A DNA stretch of 64,000 nt, from assembly GCF_000346465.2 (NCBI RefSeq), contig NC_034016.1:5928362-5992361 (forward strand), given 5' to 3'. Position 1 is the first letter of the stretch; each line of letters opens with the position of its first letter. The notes beneath the pieces were generated by a model. The model did not search any database. It saw nothing but the letters and a program-made list of their open reading frames with translations, and was not told the DNA's origin. The translations under genes and the position numbers were made by a program. Positions 12,001 to 22,737 of this stretch are shown here, piece by piece. Source of the stretch: Prunus persica. Its lineage: Eukaryota > Streptophyta > Magnoliopsida > Rosales > Rosaceae.

Positions 12001-14463
12001 TGTGGGCAGACTGTTCAATGCGTGTATGTACTCATGAACACCTTCATCTTCAGAATCTGTCTCAAGTTCCCCCTGTAAAACATGCAGCAACTGATCTGTT
12101 TTTGAATTAGCACAAAATCTGTCATGCACCATACTGTCTACCATGTCAATACGCATACAATCTTGCTGTTCAGCAGGACGTTTTGCTGCCTCAAACAAAT
12201 TAAACACCACAGATTGGTCTTGAACCCGTAAAGTCAATGTTCCAGCTTCCACATCAATTAAGGTCCTAGCTGTTGCCATAAACGGCCTCCCTAAAATAAT
12301 AGGTGTTTGAAGGTCTTCATCCATGTCTAAAACCACAAAATCTGCCGGTAGATAAAGATCATCAACCTTAATAATTAGATCTTCAATAACACCTCTTGGA
12401 TAAGTGATTGAACGGTCAGCTAGTTGAAGTATAATTGATGTAGGCTTTAAATCTCCTTGCCCCAATCGCTGAAAAACAGAAAAAGGCATCAAATTAATAC
12501 TTGCACCCAAATCAATTAAAGCACTTTTAAAATTAGAATTTCCAATAGTGCAAGAAATATTAAAACTCCCTGGATCTTTTTTCTTAGGTGGTAGTTTGTG
12601 TAGCAAAACTGCACTGCACTGTTCTGTCAAAATAACTTTTTCCAAATCTGAAAGCTTCTTTTTGCTGCTGCAAACTTCCTTCAAAAATTTGGCATATGAT
12701 GGAATTTTCTTGATTGCATCCAGTAAGGGAATGTTGATTTGAACCTTGGATAATGTCTGCATAAAGTCCTTGAGTTGCTGATCTTTTGCTTTAGGCTTCA
12801 AACGTTCTGGATATGGAATTGGGGCCTCATAAACACGCTCAGGAACTTGTTTTGGAACAGTTTCTAGATCTACCAAATTATGTTTTTCTACAGGTTTGGC
12901 AGGTTTTGCTGCTGCAAAATTTTCTGTATTATCCTCCACTGTTTGCTGCTCCTTTTCAATGCTATTTTCACGATTGTCATAGCTTTTTCCACATCGTAAA
13001 GTTCGAACAACTTTGCAATCTTCACGTCCATTTGGATTAGGAATTGTTTGACTAGGAAATTTGCCCTTTTCTCTGTCTGAAATCTGTGTAGCTAGCTGTC
13101 CAAATTGTTGCTCCAAACTTTTAATTGATGCTTCAACATTTTGAAATCTTTGATTGTTGCCCTCGATGAATGATTGAGTTGTTGCTGCCAGTTTAGCAAG
13201 TTGATCTTCCAGAGATGGTTTGGAGGGAACAAAAGGTTTTTGTGCATGCTGGAATGGTTTGGCATTAGTCTGATTGTCACCCCATTTGAAATTAGGGTGA
13301 TCCCTCCATCCAGGATTGTAATGAGTTGCATATGCATCATTCCTAGGCCTTTGATAGCTGTTCATCATATTGACATGTTGTTCAACAAGCTCTGGGTAAG
13401 AGTCTCTATGTGGGCAGCCCATTATGTCATGTGTAGCCATACTGCATATAGTGCAAACTATTGATGTAGGTGGCTGCTGTGTAGAACCTGCTATATGTTG
13501 TAGAAGCATATCAAACTTTGCATCAATTTTCTTATCCATTTTTTCCATTTGTGCAGACATGTTGGGAGAACCTACTGATAACTCAAAAATGCCCCTTTTC
13601 TGTGAATGTTCTGCTGCCCATTGCTGAGATTCTGTAGCCATCATATCAAACAGTTCAAATGCCTCTCTTGCAGATTTATTTGACAATGATCCTCCAGCTG
13701 ATGCATTCACATGGCTCTTAGATGTAGGATTAAGCCCATCAAAGAAAATATTCATTTGTGTATCTGAATCAATTTTGACATGTGGACACTTTATGTACAT
13801 CTCTGTATATCTCTCCCACGCTTCATGAAACTCTTCATTGGGCTTCTGTGTGAATGTCAAAATCTCCCTCTTGTAATTCAATGTCTTGGATGCTGGATAA
13901 TATTTGTTCAGGAATTTTGTGTGTAACTGCTGCCAAGTAGTAATGCTATTAGCTGGTAGAGTAAATAACCAAGTTTCGGCCTTGTCCTTCAAAGTGAAAG
14001 GGAAGAGACGTAACTTAATAGCCTCAGCAGAAAAACCCCTAATCAAAATATTCTTGCAACCGACAATAAATTTTGCAATATGTATGTTTGCATCTTCATT
14101 AGGCAACCCCCGAAAAGTAGGTAGAATTTCAAGCATATGGTGCCTGATCTCGAACGAATCACCCTCTTCTTGTTCAGGATACACAATGCAATTGGGAACA
14201 TCAGTGGCACGGGCTTCCAATGACTCCCTGAGTGGTCTACCTGCCGCAGGTAATTCTAACGCCATGTTACTCTCGTTTGCAAACAAATTCTGCAAAAAAG
14301 TGCCCTGCAGTGAACAGTCCCAAGCCCAAATAACTTCTCTTCGCTGTCTATGCAGTGTGCGCTCTGGTTCTGGATCAAATTGTACAATCTGTGCAGTTCC
14401 TGATCTGGTCTGGACCATGCAGTCTGCAAAATCTGCAACAGAAACAAAATTGTTCAATTTCAA
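9010..14463 (-). CDS. Athila-type Gag-Pol polyprotein (intact frame)
   Basis: An uninterrupted 1817-codon frame encodes the retrotransposon polyprotein. The more likely start is Met16 (14418, MVQTRSG), since the first 15 residues are poorly typical. Order by residue: gag core (~115-260); protease with [13 protein letters not shown] near 650; reverse transcriptase (~1000-1170) with VDYRKLN and the catalytic FMDDFSVF near 1098; RNase H with MCDASD and VYTDHAALK (~1230-1350); integrase with a His-His-Cys-Cys zinc segment (~1455-1500), then Asp in WGIDFMG, Asp in LSDGGKHF and Glu in [10 protein letters not shown]. All catalytic residues I can check are present. [17 protein letters not shown] at the end of RNase H is Athila-like wording. 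No stop or frameshift is seen, which is unusual beside the decayed neighbours. Confidence 0.95.
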   Translation of the reverse strand: MKLNNFVSVADFADCMVQTRSGTAQIVQFDPEPERTLHRQRREVIWAWDCSLQGTFLQNLFANESNMALELPAAGRPLRESLEARATDVPNCIVYPEQEEGDSFEIRHHMLEILPTFRGLPNEDANIHIAKFIVGCKNILIRGFSAEAIKLRLFPFTLKDKAETWLFTLPANSITTWQQLHTKFLNKYYPASKTLNYKREILTFTQKPNEEFHEAWERYTEMYIKCPHVKIDSDTQMNIFFDGLNPTSKSHVNASAGGSLSNKSAREAFELFDMMATESQQWAAEHSQKRGIFELSVGSPNMSAQMEKMDKKIDAKFDMLLQHIAGSTQQPPTSIVCTICSMATHDIMGCPHRDSYPELVEQHVNMMNSYQRPRNDAYATHYNPGWRDHPNFKWGDNQTNAKPFQHAQKPFVPSKPSLEDQLAKLAATTQSFIEGNNQRFQNVEASIKSLEQQFGQLATQISDREKGKFPSQTIPNPNGREDCKVVRTLRCGKSYDNRENSIEKEQQTVEDNTENFAAAKPAKPVEKHNLVDLETVPKQVPERVYEAPIPYPERLKPKAKDQQLKDFMQTLSKVQINIPLLDAIKKIPSYAKFLKEVCSSKKKLSDLEKVILTEQCSAVLLHKLPPKKKDPGSFNISCTIGNSNFKSALIDLGASINLMPFSVFQRLGQGDLKPTSIILQLADRSITYPRGVIEDLIIKVDDLYLPADFVVLDMDEDLQTPIILGRPFMATARTLIDVEAGTLTLRVQDQSVVFNLFEAAKRPAEQQDCMRIDMVDSMVHDRFCANSKTDQLLHVLQGELETDSEDEGVHEYIHALNSLPTVLPKFRNVYESLGEPKQPLKPSRQQPPKLELKPLPQHLKYAYLGAAETLPVIIAADLTPTEEDKLLRVLRKYQDALGWTIADIKGISPALCMHRILMEDDVKPTVDAQRRLNPIMKEVVRTEVMKLLDAGMIYPISDSKWVSPTQVVPKRTGITVVKNDNNELVPTRLTTGWRMCVDYRKLNTGTRKDHFPLPFIDQMLERLAGRAFYCFLDGYSGYNQIPIAPEDQEKTTFTCPFGTYAYRRMPFGLCNAPATFQRCMMSIFSGLVENIVEVFMDDFSVFGDSYDQCLQNLSLVLQRCQATNLVLNWEKCHFMVEQGIVLGHSISSKGIEVDKAKIEVIAKLPPPTSIKGVRSFLGHAGFYRRFIKDFSKISRPLCTLLAKDAPFNFDKACLEAFNKLKALLTSAPIIAAPNWDLPFELMCDASDYAVGAVLGQRKDKLPHVIYYASRTLNDAQLNYATTEKELLAVVFALEKFRSYLVGAKIIVYTDHAALKYLLSKKDAKPRLIRWVLLLQEFDLEIKDKKGSENVVADHLSRLIIPAATEADSLPLSESFPDEQLFAVIIDTPWFADIVNYLAKGVVHPDFSYQQKKKFLSDVKHYFWDEPYLYKYCADQIIRRCIPEVEQESVLKFAHHYACGGHFGQKRTAEKILQSGLFWPTLFRDSQNWCKACDRCQRVGNQSRRNEMPQQSILIVELFDVWGIDFMGPFPSSNGHQYILVAVEYVSKWVEAIAAPTNQGSVVLKFLQGVIFPRFGIPRVILSDGGKHFINKPFANLLAKYGINHRVATPYHPQTSGQVEVSNREIKRILEKTVSSTRKDWSFKLNDALWAYRTAYKTPIGMSPFRLVYGKACHLPMELEHTAYWAIKELNFAYDSAGEKRKLQLNELEEIRQGAYDSSRIYKERTKAFHDSQILRKEFQPGQKVLLFSSRLKLFPGKLKSRWTGPYLVTQVFPHGAVQITNEDKGNTFKVNGHRLKPYVETPFDIAAESLTLKEPVI

Positions 14464-14560
14464 TTTTTTTTTATTTTTTATTTTGGACGAAAATTAAAAA
14501 ATAAAATAAAATAAAATAAAATAAATCAGAAAAAGGTTAAACAAAAATTGTCTAAAATAG

Positions 14561-14578
14561 TCCCCGGCAGCGGCGCCA
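14561..14578 (-). other. Primer binding site, tRNA-Asp type (Athila)
   Basis: Read on the minus strand this is TGGCGCCGCTGCCGGGGA, complementary to the 3' end of plant tRNA-Asp with one mismatch. It sits a few bases inside the 5' LTR, where minus-strand DNA synthesis would start. Confidence 0.85.
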
Positions 14579-14579
14579 A

Positions 14580-16165
14580 TTTCTTGATAGGATTTTTAGT
14601 ACTTGTGCAAACAGTGTTAAAAATCACATAAAATACTTGCAAGAATACAAGGCTATTGTAGTATAGATGCTCATGCAAGGTCGTTTTCCTCAAGGACTAA
14701 TTAGCAATTTATGTAAAAACAAATTCCAATTACTACTTAAAATAAAAAGTCAAGAAAGATGATTATAAATTTGGTGGAATCTAAAAAACAAATATTAAAC
14801 AAAAACAAATACGATTGAAAGAAAGAGTTTTGAATATCAATTTATAAAAACACTAGGGTTTCACCATCACCTAGCAATCCTATGAACTTTTACCAATTAC
14901 TTATGATTTGCACATGGCCACTTTGAAGGTTAGGTTTTCCTAATGTATATTCTACTTGGAACCTCCAACACAGAACGTATATCCAACATGCAACCCGTCC
15001 GGACGTTCGGATCAAATCTGAACATGAAAGACTCATTAAGTTTTGTGAAAACCCTTTGAAAAACCATGCAACCCTTAAGACGTGGTGTTCATCTTAAGTG
15101 AAATTACAATTATTAATCACAAGAAGCTAGCATCAATTTCAGGGAACCTTCCGACCAAAATTGCATCCAATTACTTTTCTAAAGATCCTAATGGTGATCA
15201 GGCATTAAGACAATTAGATAGTTTAAAACAGTGATTAACAATTCAAAATACGCATGCACTCATCATAAGCAATTAAATAAAAATCACATATTCATGCTAA
15301 GGTTCAAGGCTTCACCCTAGCAAAAGAAATTTAGTTACGCATACTCATAATTGAAATCCAAGAAAATATCATTAAGAAGAAAAGAACGAAAACACCTGAA
15401 AGTTGTGAAAACCCAAAACCCTAGCAATTGCTCTCTACAATGCAAAGTTCAAAAGTGAAAAGGGAGTCCTTCAATTCCTTGTGAGAAAGAGCTTAAATAC
15501 CCCTTAAAACCTAGCTGCCAATGTACAGCTTTTCTATCCCCACAAGGAAACTAATTAAAGTAAAATAATACTAGGAAATAAAGTCCAAATTGGAATAGGA
15601 GAATTTGCCTAAAATCTGCCCAGCCACGTTTTGGCCCCAAATCTCCTCCAAATCTGGCCCAAGATAGCTTGTTTTAAAGATAAAAATGTTCTGAACACTT
15701 CTCTAGAAGGCCACGAACCCATCCGAGGTCATCTTGGGCTTCAAAAACGCAATAAAAGCCCAACACGTCACTATTCCAGCACCGCGCACTGCTCCTTTAT
15801 TTTATTGCCAGAAAATAACCGCTTGGAAGAAAAATCTGAAATTTTGATACGATCAAGCTAAGTGACTCAAGAACGTCCTCCAACTGGAATTACTCCAAAA
15901 TTCCTCAATTTGATTATGTTTTGCTCTAGAGAGAGTCGAAAGTCCTATATTGGAAATATAATTCAAAGTATCAAAATTCTTCCAAAATATTAACCAAAAT
16001 ATACTAAGAATGAGGTTAAATATATAATATAAAATATGTCCATCAAAATACCCCCAAACTTAGCTTTTGCTTGTCCTCAAGCGAAACAAGACTCAAATAA
16101 AAACTTAACAGATTAGACATCTGGCTAACACTTAACTAGGACAAAATTTCCATCTTCAAGTTGCA
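14580..16165 (-). repeat. Athila 5' LTR
   Basis: Direct partner of the LTR at 5116-6651, in minus orientation, so transcription would run from here toward lower coordinates. It retains the ~50-base block (about 16019-16070, with 'ataccccc') missing from the other LTR. Inner end adjoins the primer site. Confidence 0.9.
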
Positions 16166-16223
16166 TCTGGCTAACCCTTTGTCCAGCCTAGATTTCTCCC
16201 TGTCCTGGTACTCCAACTATCTG
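16166..16223 (-). pseudogene. 58-bp remnant of Tat-1 gag between two insertions
   Basis: A short segment trapped between the Athila 5' LTR and the chimeric element. Its last five bases (atctg, 16219-16223) are repeated at 25219-25223, showing that it was contiguous with 25224 onward before the 9-kb insertion. Confidence 0.65.
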
Positions 16224-16836
16224 TGTCACATCCCGGGATCAACTCCGCCGTAGCACGATATTGTCCGTTTTGGGCCCCCCTCTCTGGCCCTCACAGTTTT
16301 ATTTCTGGGAGCTCACGACCAACTTCCCAGTGGGTCACCCATCCTGGAATTACTCTGGCCCCCAATTCGCTTAACTTCAGAGTTCCTACGACTCCGAAGC
16401 CAGTGAGCTCCCAAAAGGCCTCGTGCTAGATGGATGCGGGTGTGCACATATAAGGCACATCACCCCCTCTCCGTTGGTTGATGTGGGATCTTACAATCCA
16501 CCCCCCTTAAGGACCCGACGTCCTCGTCGGCACACTCGCACCACACGGCAGAGTGGCTCTGATACCAAATTGTCACATTCCGGGATCAACTCCGCCGTAG
16601 CACGATATTGTCCGCTTTGGGCCCCCCTCTCTGGCCCTCACGGTTTTGTTTCTGGGAGCTCACGACCAACTTCCCAATGGGTCACCCATCCTGGGGTTGC
16701 TCTGGCCCCCAACTCGCTTAACTTCGGAGTTCCTACGACTCCGAAGCCAGTGAGCTCCCAAAAGGCCTCGTGCTAGATGGATGCGGGTGTGCACATATAA
16801 GGCACATCACCCCCTCTCCGTTGGTTGATGTGGGAT
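16224..16836 (-). mobile_element. Cassandra TRIM with 5S rRNA-like LTRs, copy 1 (5' LTR truncated)
   Basis: LTR 16224-16495 (272 bp, TG...CA), interior 16496-16570, second LTR 16571-16836. The second lacks its last few bases (it should end ...cttaca) and joins chromovirus leader. The interior has a tRNA-iMet primer site (16556-16567, TGGTATCAGAGC on the minus strand) and a G-rich purine tract (16501-16508). Each LTR holds a 5S-like stretch; on the minus strand AGTTAAGCG (A box) and GGATGGGTGACC (C box) are legible. Cassandra is a known non-coding miniature LTR retrotransposon carrying 5S sequence. The open frames across it (e.g. 16423-16776) are coincidental. Confidence 0.92.
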
Positions 16837-17012
16837 GTGGCGGGGATGGAGGTGGAGGATTGGCTCCCCATCTCGGAACACGATCACCCCTCGTCCTAGG
16901 GCGTCGAGGATGCATGATTCTACACAAAGGTCACCATAGAATCATTAGTTTCAACAATGCAACAAAAGCACAAAGGTCGAAGGAAAGTGAACCTAATGCT
17001 CTGATACCAAGC
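16837..17012 (-). other. Chromovirus leader with tRNA-iMet primer site (inverted)
   Basis: On the minus strand, TTGGTATCAGAGC (16998-17010) follows directly after the LTR end (17013), the standard position for the initiator-Met primer site. About 160 bases of leader remain before the sequence breaks into Cassandra copy 1. This identifies the adjacent LTR as a 5' LTR facing left. Confidence 0.88.
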
Positions 17013-19498
17013 TGACAGGACCCGTCCCGGAAACTGGAGCCAATCCCATCTCGTTACCGACATCTCCCCGATGCCGGGCCCACTTACTAAGGATCGAGAC
17101 TTTCTACCAAAATTTTGGCAGAGTCTCCCCTGTAAATTGAACATTTCCCCAAAAATTCAACCTACTCAAAATTCACAGTTTAAAGTACCCAACCAGCAGC
17201 ATGCTTTAAAGCAAAAAAAAAAAAACAGTTTACAACAAAGGCCTCCAGCCTCAAAGATCAAACCCTAACAAGGGCGATAACAGAGCATATCTAAGGAATT
17301 CAATTACAGCAAAAACAAAGTTCAAGGGAAACAGAAAGAAGAAGTCCTACGAAGGCTCAAGGCTCGTAAGCACACGATCCGGCTCAGCTGCGGAGCTCAG
17401 TCAACTACTGGTTGGGGGGCGCAAAACACAAAAATGTGAGTGGACGAAAATAAAGTTCAGTTCTGTGTAAACCAACATAATACAACCCCCACTGTTTAAT
17501 AAACCGTGCAAGAAAATCCAAATGCATCCCAAACCATCAAAATCAAATAAATATTTATATATGTCAAAACCAAACCAATATCGGATGCCAAGTCCGAAAT
17601 CCAAACAGAACACTAAACAAACCCACCAATTAAATATTATAATTTCCAAACCAAACTCTCGAAAGCGTACGCATTGGCACGACTGGCAAGGAAGTATCCT
17701 CATCGAAAAACAAGAATGAATGAATAGTTATATACATATGTAAATATATATATATATAATATAAGAGATATATATATATATATACATAAATAATAATAAT
17801 ATAAATATGACCAACACCTAGTTGTACCGGGGAAACAATCCAACCGGGGGATTGTTTAACTAGTCACCATGGCAGAGTCCCCATGAAGAGTCCTCAATTC
17901 ACCATGTAACTAGGGAACGAGCCATCCAACTGGGGGACTAACTCTCAGCCAGCACGTACAGCCGATACCCTCAAAACTCGTACGTCTGTGACCTGTCCTA
18001 CGCGCGCGGACTACCCAATCCAGGGTCTACAGCAACATCACGTCAAGGATGCCCCGGGTTCCGACATTTCCAAGTATCTCAAGTTTCAAAACTAGGGAGG
18101 TACATAGGGTAGTGCTTATAGCACTCCAAACTGACATTCTATACTCATCACTTTCCACAATCTCATCTCAATAACCCAAGTACCCCACACATAGCCAAAC
18201 ATATATAGAAATTCTCATAATCCATATATACATACTCAAGATACTCAATATGTCAAAACCTAAATTATATTACCAATACTTTATGAAAATCAAAAATTCA
18301 ACTATTAAATATAACATGCATTTCAATAACTATTTAATTCATATGCATAAAATTCTCATTATAAAACCATGCTTATAACTTGAAAACAAAGTCCACTCAC
18401 AAGTAGTCTCACACTGCCTGACCCTGAGAGGGTCCCGCCTGCTGCGTATGCGTGGTCGGAGTACCTATTTCAGAATACGAATACTAGATTAATACAAAGT
18501 GTTTTGAACGAGAACTTGAATTAAAATCCTAATTTCCCGGGTTTCTAGCAAGTGTACGAGGAACGGAACAAACTGGAAGTTCCTAGGAGTTCCACAAGGT
18601 TTAAGACATATGTCCCGTAAGTTTGGTCCGAAAAGGACGGTTAGATCGCTCACGATCGAACGGTTATCGAAAAATCTTCAAACTTTAAATTATTGAATCG
18701 GAACATCCGGGGCTCGGATTCATGATCTGCAAATTCCTTCACGTTCCTAGAAAAGTCTAGAGTAACATAAATTGGAATGGAGTCGATCCAACGGTCCGAA
18801 CATGGCGAACCCGGATAACTCCTAATATGTGAAAATTCGTTCGATAGTCAAACGATGTCCGAATTGAGATCCGCGAAATCCTACGCACTCGTGACAACCA
18901 GGAGATCGCATTGGGACAAAAATGCAAGTTTGCTACAGTGCCCATGCGCCGCCATACGCGCTGGCAGCGTTTGGGTGTCCAAAACGATAACCCTTCATCG
19001 GAAAAACTCAACACCTCGGCTCAAGGCTCCTACCCTAGGTACAACACCCTATTTGGAGTCACTTTTGTTCTTCGGCCTACCCCAAAAAGTGACCGGAAGT
19101 GGCCGGAATCGGAAATCCAAAATCGGCCGAACCCTAAGTTGAAATTCAACTGACCTAAGCTCAAAATTAACGAAATCCTACCCAACCATCAGCTAGAGCA
19201 TGGACAATAGGTACAAAACCATACCTTACTCATTAAATTTGGTGGAGAAATTAGAGAGAACGAGAGGCAGAAAGTTTGTTGAAAAACTGTCAAAACAGCC
19301 TGATTTCGTGGCTGTTTCCGGCGACCACGACGACGGATCAAGGCTGGGACTGGTCTGGAATTGAAGAGGGAAGTGAGGCGGTTCTAACGGGACCGGTGCC
19401 GCCCCAAGTGGCGGTGTGTGGTGGCGGCGGCGACGGTGGGAAGTTGCTGCCGTCGCAAGCCAAAAATAAAAAGGGAAGGGGGTGTTTCTGGTTCGCAG

Positions 19499-19546
<48 letters not shown>

Positions 19547-19821
19547 CAAAAATCTGGTTTTTAAAAATCAACTTCGAAATACTTACGGTTTTGCCATTGT
19601 CGATGTTTTGATTGTAACTTCTTCGTTACAACTCCGAATCGAGCCCACTACGTGTCTACAGACTCATCTCAATACGATCTACCCAAAAATACCAGCCACT
19701 GCCCCAAAATCTGTCCGGGTAATAAAATGACCAAAATACCCCTACCCCAAGGGTAAATCCGTAAATTCAAAATTAATTAAATTAAGAAATTTAATTTAGG
19801 AATTTAATTTAGAGTCGGGGT
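17013..19821 (-). repeat. Chromovirus family-A 5' LTR, inverted
   Basis: Reverse complement of the LTR at 22421-25218 over essentially its full length, with scattered substitutions and a different GA/CT microsatellite length (19501-19545). The first ~7 bases of the LTR (TGTAACA) are missing at the right edge, replaced by 'aaat' and Cassandra copy 2. An AT-rich run (17735-17795) is shared with the partner. Confidence 0.92.
19501..19545. repeat. (GA)n microsatellite in LTR
   Basis: About 22 GA units in the U3 part of the LTR. The inverted partner has a shorter CT run at about 22702-22735. Frames rich in Arg-Glu or Ser-Leu repeats arise here and are not genes. Confidence 0.95.
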
Positions 19822-19825
19822 AAAT

Positions 19826-20444
19826 TGTCACACACCGGGATCAACTCCGTCGTAGCACGATATTGTCCGCTTTGGGTCCCCCTCTCTGGCCCTCACAGTT
19901 TTATTTCTGGGAGCTCACGACCAACTTCCCAGTGGGTCACCCATCCTGGAATTACTCTGGCCCCCAACTCGCTTAACTTCAGAGTTCCTACGACTCCGAA
20001 GCCAGTGAGCTCCCAAAAGGCCTCGTGCTAGATGGATGCGGGTGTGCACATATAAGGCATATCACCCCCTCTCCGTTGGTTGATGTGGGATCTTACAATC
20101 CACCCCCCTTAAGGACCCGACGTCCTCGTCGGCACACTCGCACCACACGGCAGAGTGGCTCTGATACCAAATTGTCACATTCCGGGATCAACTCCGCCGT
20201 AGCACGATATTGTTCGCGTTGGGCACCCCTCTCTGGCCCTCACGGTTTTGTTTCTGGGAGCTCACGACCAACTTCCCAGTGGGTCACCCATCCTGGGATT
20301 GCTCTGGCCCCCAACTCGCTTAACTTCGGAGTTCCTACGACTCCGAAGCCAGTGAGCTCCTAAAAGGCCTTGTGCTAGATGGATGCGGGTGTGCACATAT
20401 AAGGCACATCACTCCCTCTCCGTTGGTTGATGTGGGATCTTACA
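19826..20444 (-). mobile_element. Cassandra TRIM, copy 2 (complete)
   Basis: Two 272-bp LTRs (19826-20097 and 20173-20444), both starting TGTCAC and ending CTTACA on the plus strand, enclose a 75-bp interior with the iMet primer site (20158-20169). 5S-like A-box and C-box segments occur in each LTR on the minus strand. Flanking 5-mers differ (taaat left, attgc right), so there is no target duplication around this copy alone. The four bases after its left LTR, read on the minus strand, are ATTT, the start of its own interior, before the sequence jumps to chromovirus LTR. Confidence 0.93.
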
Positions 20445-22377
20445 ATTGCTCTGATGACTCGGGGAACTTTGTGATCTACATGATGCATCTTTACAAGGCT
20501 TGGGATGCGTTCTAATGCAGCATGATCGAGTGATTGCCTATGCCTCAAGGCAGCTCAAGAAGCATGAGCAGAATTGTCCTGTCCATGACTTAGAACTTGC
20601 CGCAGTGGTGTTCGCTCTCAAGATTTGGCGGCACTACTTGTATGGTGAGAAGTGTCAGATTTTCACTGATCACAAGAGCCTCAAGTACTTTTTCACTCAG
20701 AAGGAGTTAAATATGAGACAACGACGTTGGCTGGAATTGATTAAGGATTATGATTGTACAATTGAGTATCATCCCGGTCGAGCTAATGTGGTAGCAGATG
20801 CGCTGAGTAGGAACGTCAGTGGGAACTTAGCCCATCTCAGAACGGCCTATCTTCCATTATTGGTGGAACTGCGGAAGGACGGTGTAGATTTGGAAACGAC
20901 TCAACAGGGAGGATTAATTGCTAGTTTGCATGTGAGGCCTATTCTGGTTGAACGGGTGATTGCAGCCCAATTGGAAGATCCTAATCTTTGTGTGATAAGG
21001 TTGGAAGTAGAGAATGGTACACGGACGGATTATGCTATCAGAAAAGATGGGGCCTTGGTAACTGGAACTCGTCTTTGTGTACCCAAGAGTAATGATGACT
21101 TGAGAAGAGAAATTATGGAGGAAGCTCACTGTTCCACGTACTCTATGCATCCCGGTAGTACTAAGATGTATCGAACTCTACGTGAGTACTACTCATGGCC
21201 ACATATGAAGGGTGATATTGCTAAGTTTGTGAGCAGATGTCTGATTTGTCAACAAGTGAAAGCGGAGCGGTAGAAACCCTCGGGACTTATGCAGCCACTT
21301 CCGATCCCTGAATGGAAGTGGGAGCATATCACAATGGACTTCGTTTTCAAACTTCCACGTAATTCAAAAGGGCATGACGGAATTTGGGTGATAGTTGACC
21401 GACTCACCAAATCCGCCCATTTTCTACCTATATAAGAAACCTATTCTTTATCAAAGCTGGCGAAACTCTTTGTGGATGAGATAGTGAGATTGCACGGAGC
21501 TCCTGCGTCCATTGTATCGGACAGGGATGCAAGGTTCACATCTCATTTCTGGAAGTGTTTACAAGAAGCTATGGGTACTAAGTTACGTTTTAGTACTGCT
21601 TTTCATCCTCAAACCGATGGACAGTCGGAAAGAACCATTCAAACTTTGGAAGATATGTTGAGAGCTTGTGTGTTACAGCTAAAAGATAATTGGGATACTC
21701 ACCTTGCCTTGGTGGAATTTGCATATAACAACAGTTATCATTCGAGCATTAAGATGGCTCCGTATGAGGCTTTGTATGGGAGGCAGTGTAGAACTCCTAT
21801 TTGTTGGAATGAGGTGGGTGACAAGAAAGTGGAAAAGGTGGACAGTATCCGAGCCACAACTGAGAAGGTGAATATGATTAGAGATAAGTTGAAAATCGCA
21901 CAAGACCGACAGAAGAGCTATGCGGATAACAGATCCAAGGATCTTGAGTTTGCAGTTGGGGATTGGGTATTCTTAAAGTTATCTCCATGGAAGGGTGTGA
22001 TGAGGTTTGGTAAACGTGGGAAGTTAAGCCCTCGTTATATTGGACCTTATGAGATCACGGAGCGCATTAGACTAGTTGCCTATAGACTTGCCCTACCTAC
22101 CGAACTATCTCGGATCCATGACGTGTTTCATGTATCCATGCTAAGGAAGTACATGCCTGATCCTTCTCATGTTCTGGAACATCAACCCGTGGAGTTGAGA
22201 GAAGATTTGACGTATGAAGAACAACCAGTGCAGATTTTGGATAGGAATGAACAAAGGTTGCGCTCCAGATCCATTCCTGTGGTAAAAGTTTTGTGGAGAA
22301 GTCAAACTGTTGAAGAAGCTACATGGGAGCCCGAGGCGCAGATGCGGGCCAAGTACCCTTATCTCTTCCATTGACAG
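20445..22377 (+). pseudogene. Chromovirus pol fragment: RNase H, integrase, chromodomain-like end
   Basis: Starts in mid RNase H (DDSGNFVIY), with a frameshift near 20478; then the frame at 20500-21273 holds the rest of RNase H ([23 protein letters not shown]) and the integrase zinc region ([12 protein letters not shown] ... [11 protein letters not shown]). An in-frame stop at 21271-21273 and another near 21435 interrupt the integrase core (Asp in ITMDFVF, Asp in IVSDRD, Glu in [12 protein letters not shown]). The frame 21472-22374 runs through the GPY/F-like segment ([10 protein letters not shown]) to a C-terminal [17 protein letters not shown], a chromodomain-like tail typical of Tekay-type chromoviruses. 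Gag, protease and RT are missing, so it cannot be autonomous. Confidence 0.9.
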
Positions 22378-22397
22378 GTACGTAAATTTCGAGGACG

Positions 22398-22420
22398 AAA
22401 TTTTTTTAAAGGGGGTAGGT
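22398..22420 (+). other. Polypurine tract before the 3' LTR
   Basis: The A- and G-rich stretch ending 'aaagggggtaggt' immediately precedes the LTR start at 22421, preceded by 'aaatttcgaggacgaaat', a motif commonly found at this position in plant chromoviruses. Site for plus-strand priming. Confidence 0.8.
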
Positions 22421-22701
22421 TGTAACACCCCGACTCTAAATTAAATTCCTAAATTAAATTTCTTAATTTAATTAATTTTGAATTTACGGATTTACCCTTG
22501 GGGTAGGGGTATTTTGGTCATTTTATTACCCGGATAGATTTTGGGGCAGTGGCTAGTATTTTTGGGTAGATCGTATTGAGATGAGTCCGTAGACACGTAG
22601 TGGGCTCGATTCGGAGTTGTAACGAAGAAGTTACGATCAAAACATCGACAATGGCAAAACCGTAAATATTTCGAAGTTGATTTTTAAAAACCAGATTTTT
22701 G

Positions 22702-22737
<36 letters not shown>

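Larger units (their letters stand above)
5112..16165 (-). mobile_element. Athila-type Gypsy retrotransposon, near-complete and young
   Basis: Two direct ~1.53-1.58 kb LTRs (about 5116-6651 and 14580-16165) flank an ~7.9-kb interior. The interior has a tRNA-Asp-type primer site at 14561-14578 and one uninterrupted gag-pol frame at 9010-14463. Orientation is minus. Comparing the LTRs by eye I see only a handful of single-base differences plus one ~50-base block present in the right LTR and absent from the left one. Outer flanks read actgg (5107-5111) and tctgg (16166-16170), a possible 4-of-5 target duplication; the exact LTR ends are uncertain by several bases. It is inserted in the Tat-1 gag. 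No env-like frame is visible. Confidence 0.9.

Noticed and set aside
16305..16405. Possible 5S rRNA genes
   Set aside because: The 5S-like segments are diverged and embedded in 272-bp LTRs with primer site and purine tract, so they are Cassandra LTR parts, not 5S rRNA genes.
16223..16927. Several open frames of 64-117 residues, repeated at 19825-20363
   Set aside because: They fall entirely within Cassandra LTRs containing 5S-like sequence and repeat because the LTRs repeat. No protein family resemblance.
19226..19611. Frames with Ser-Leu or Arg-Glu repeats on both strands (also near 22518-22959 and 42565-42801)
   Set aside because: Products of GA/CT microsatellites inside LTRs, with frames open on both strands.
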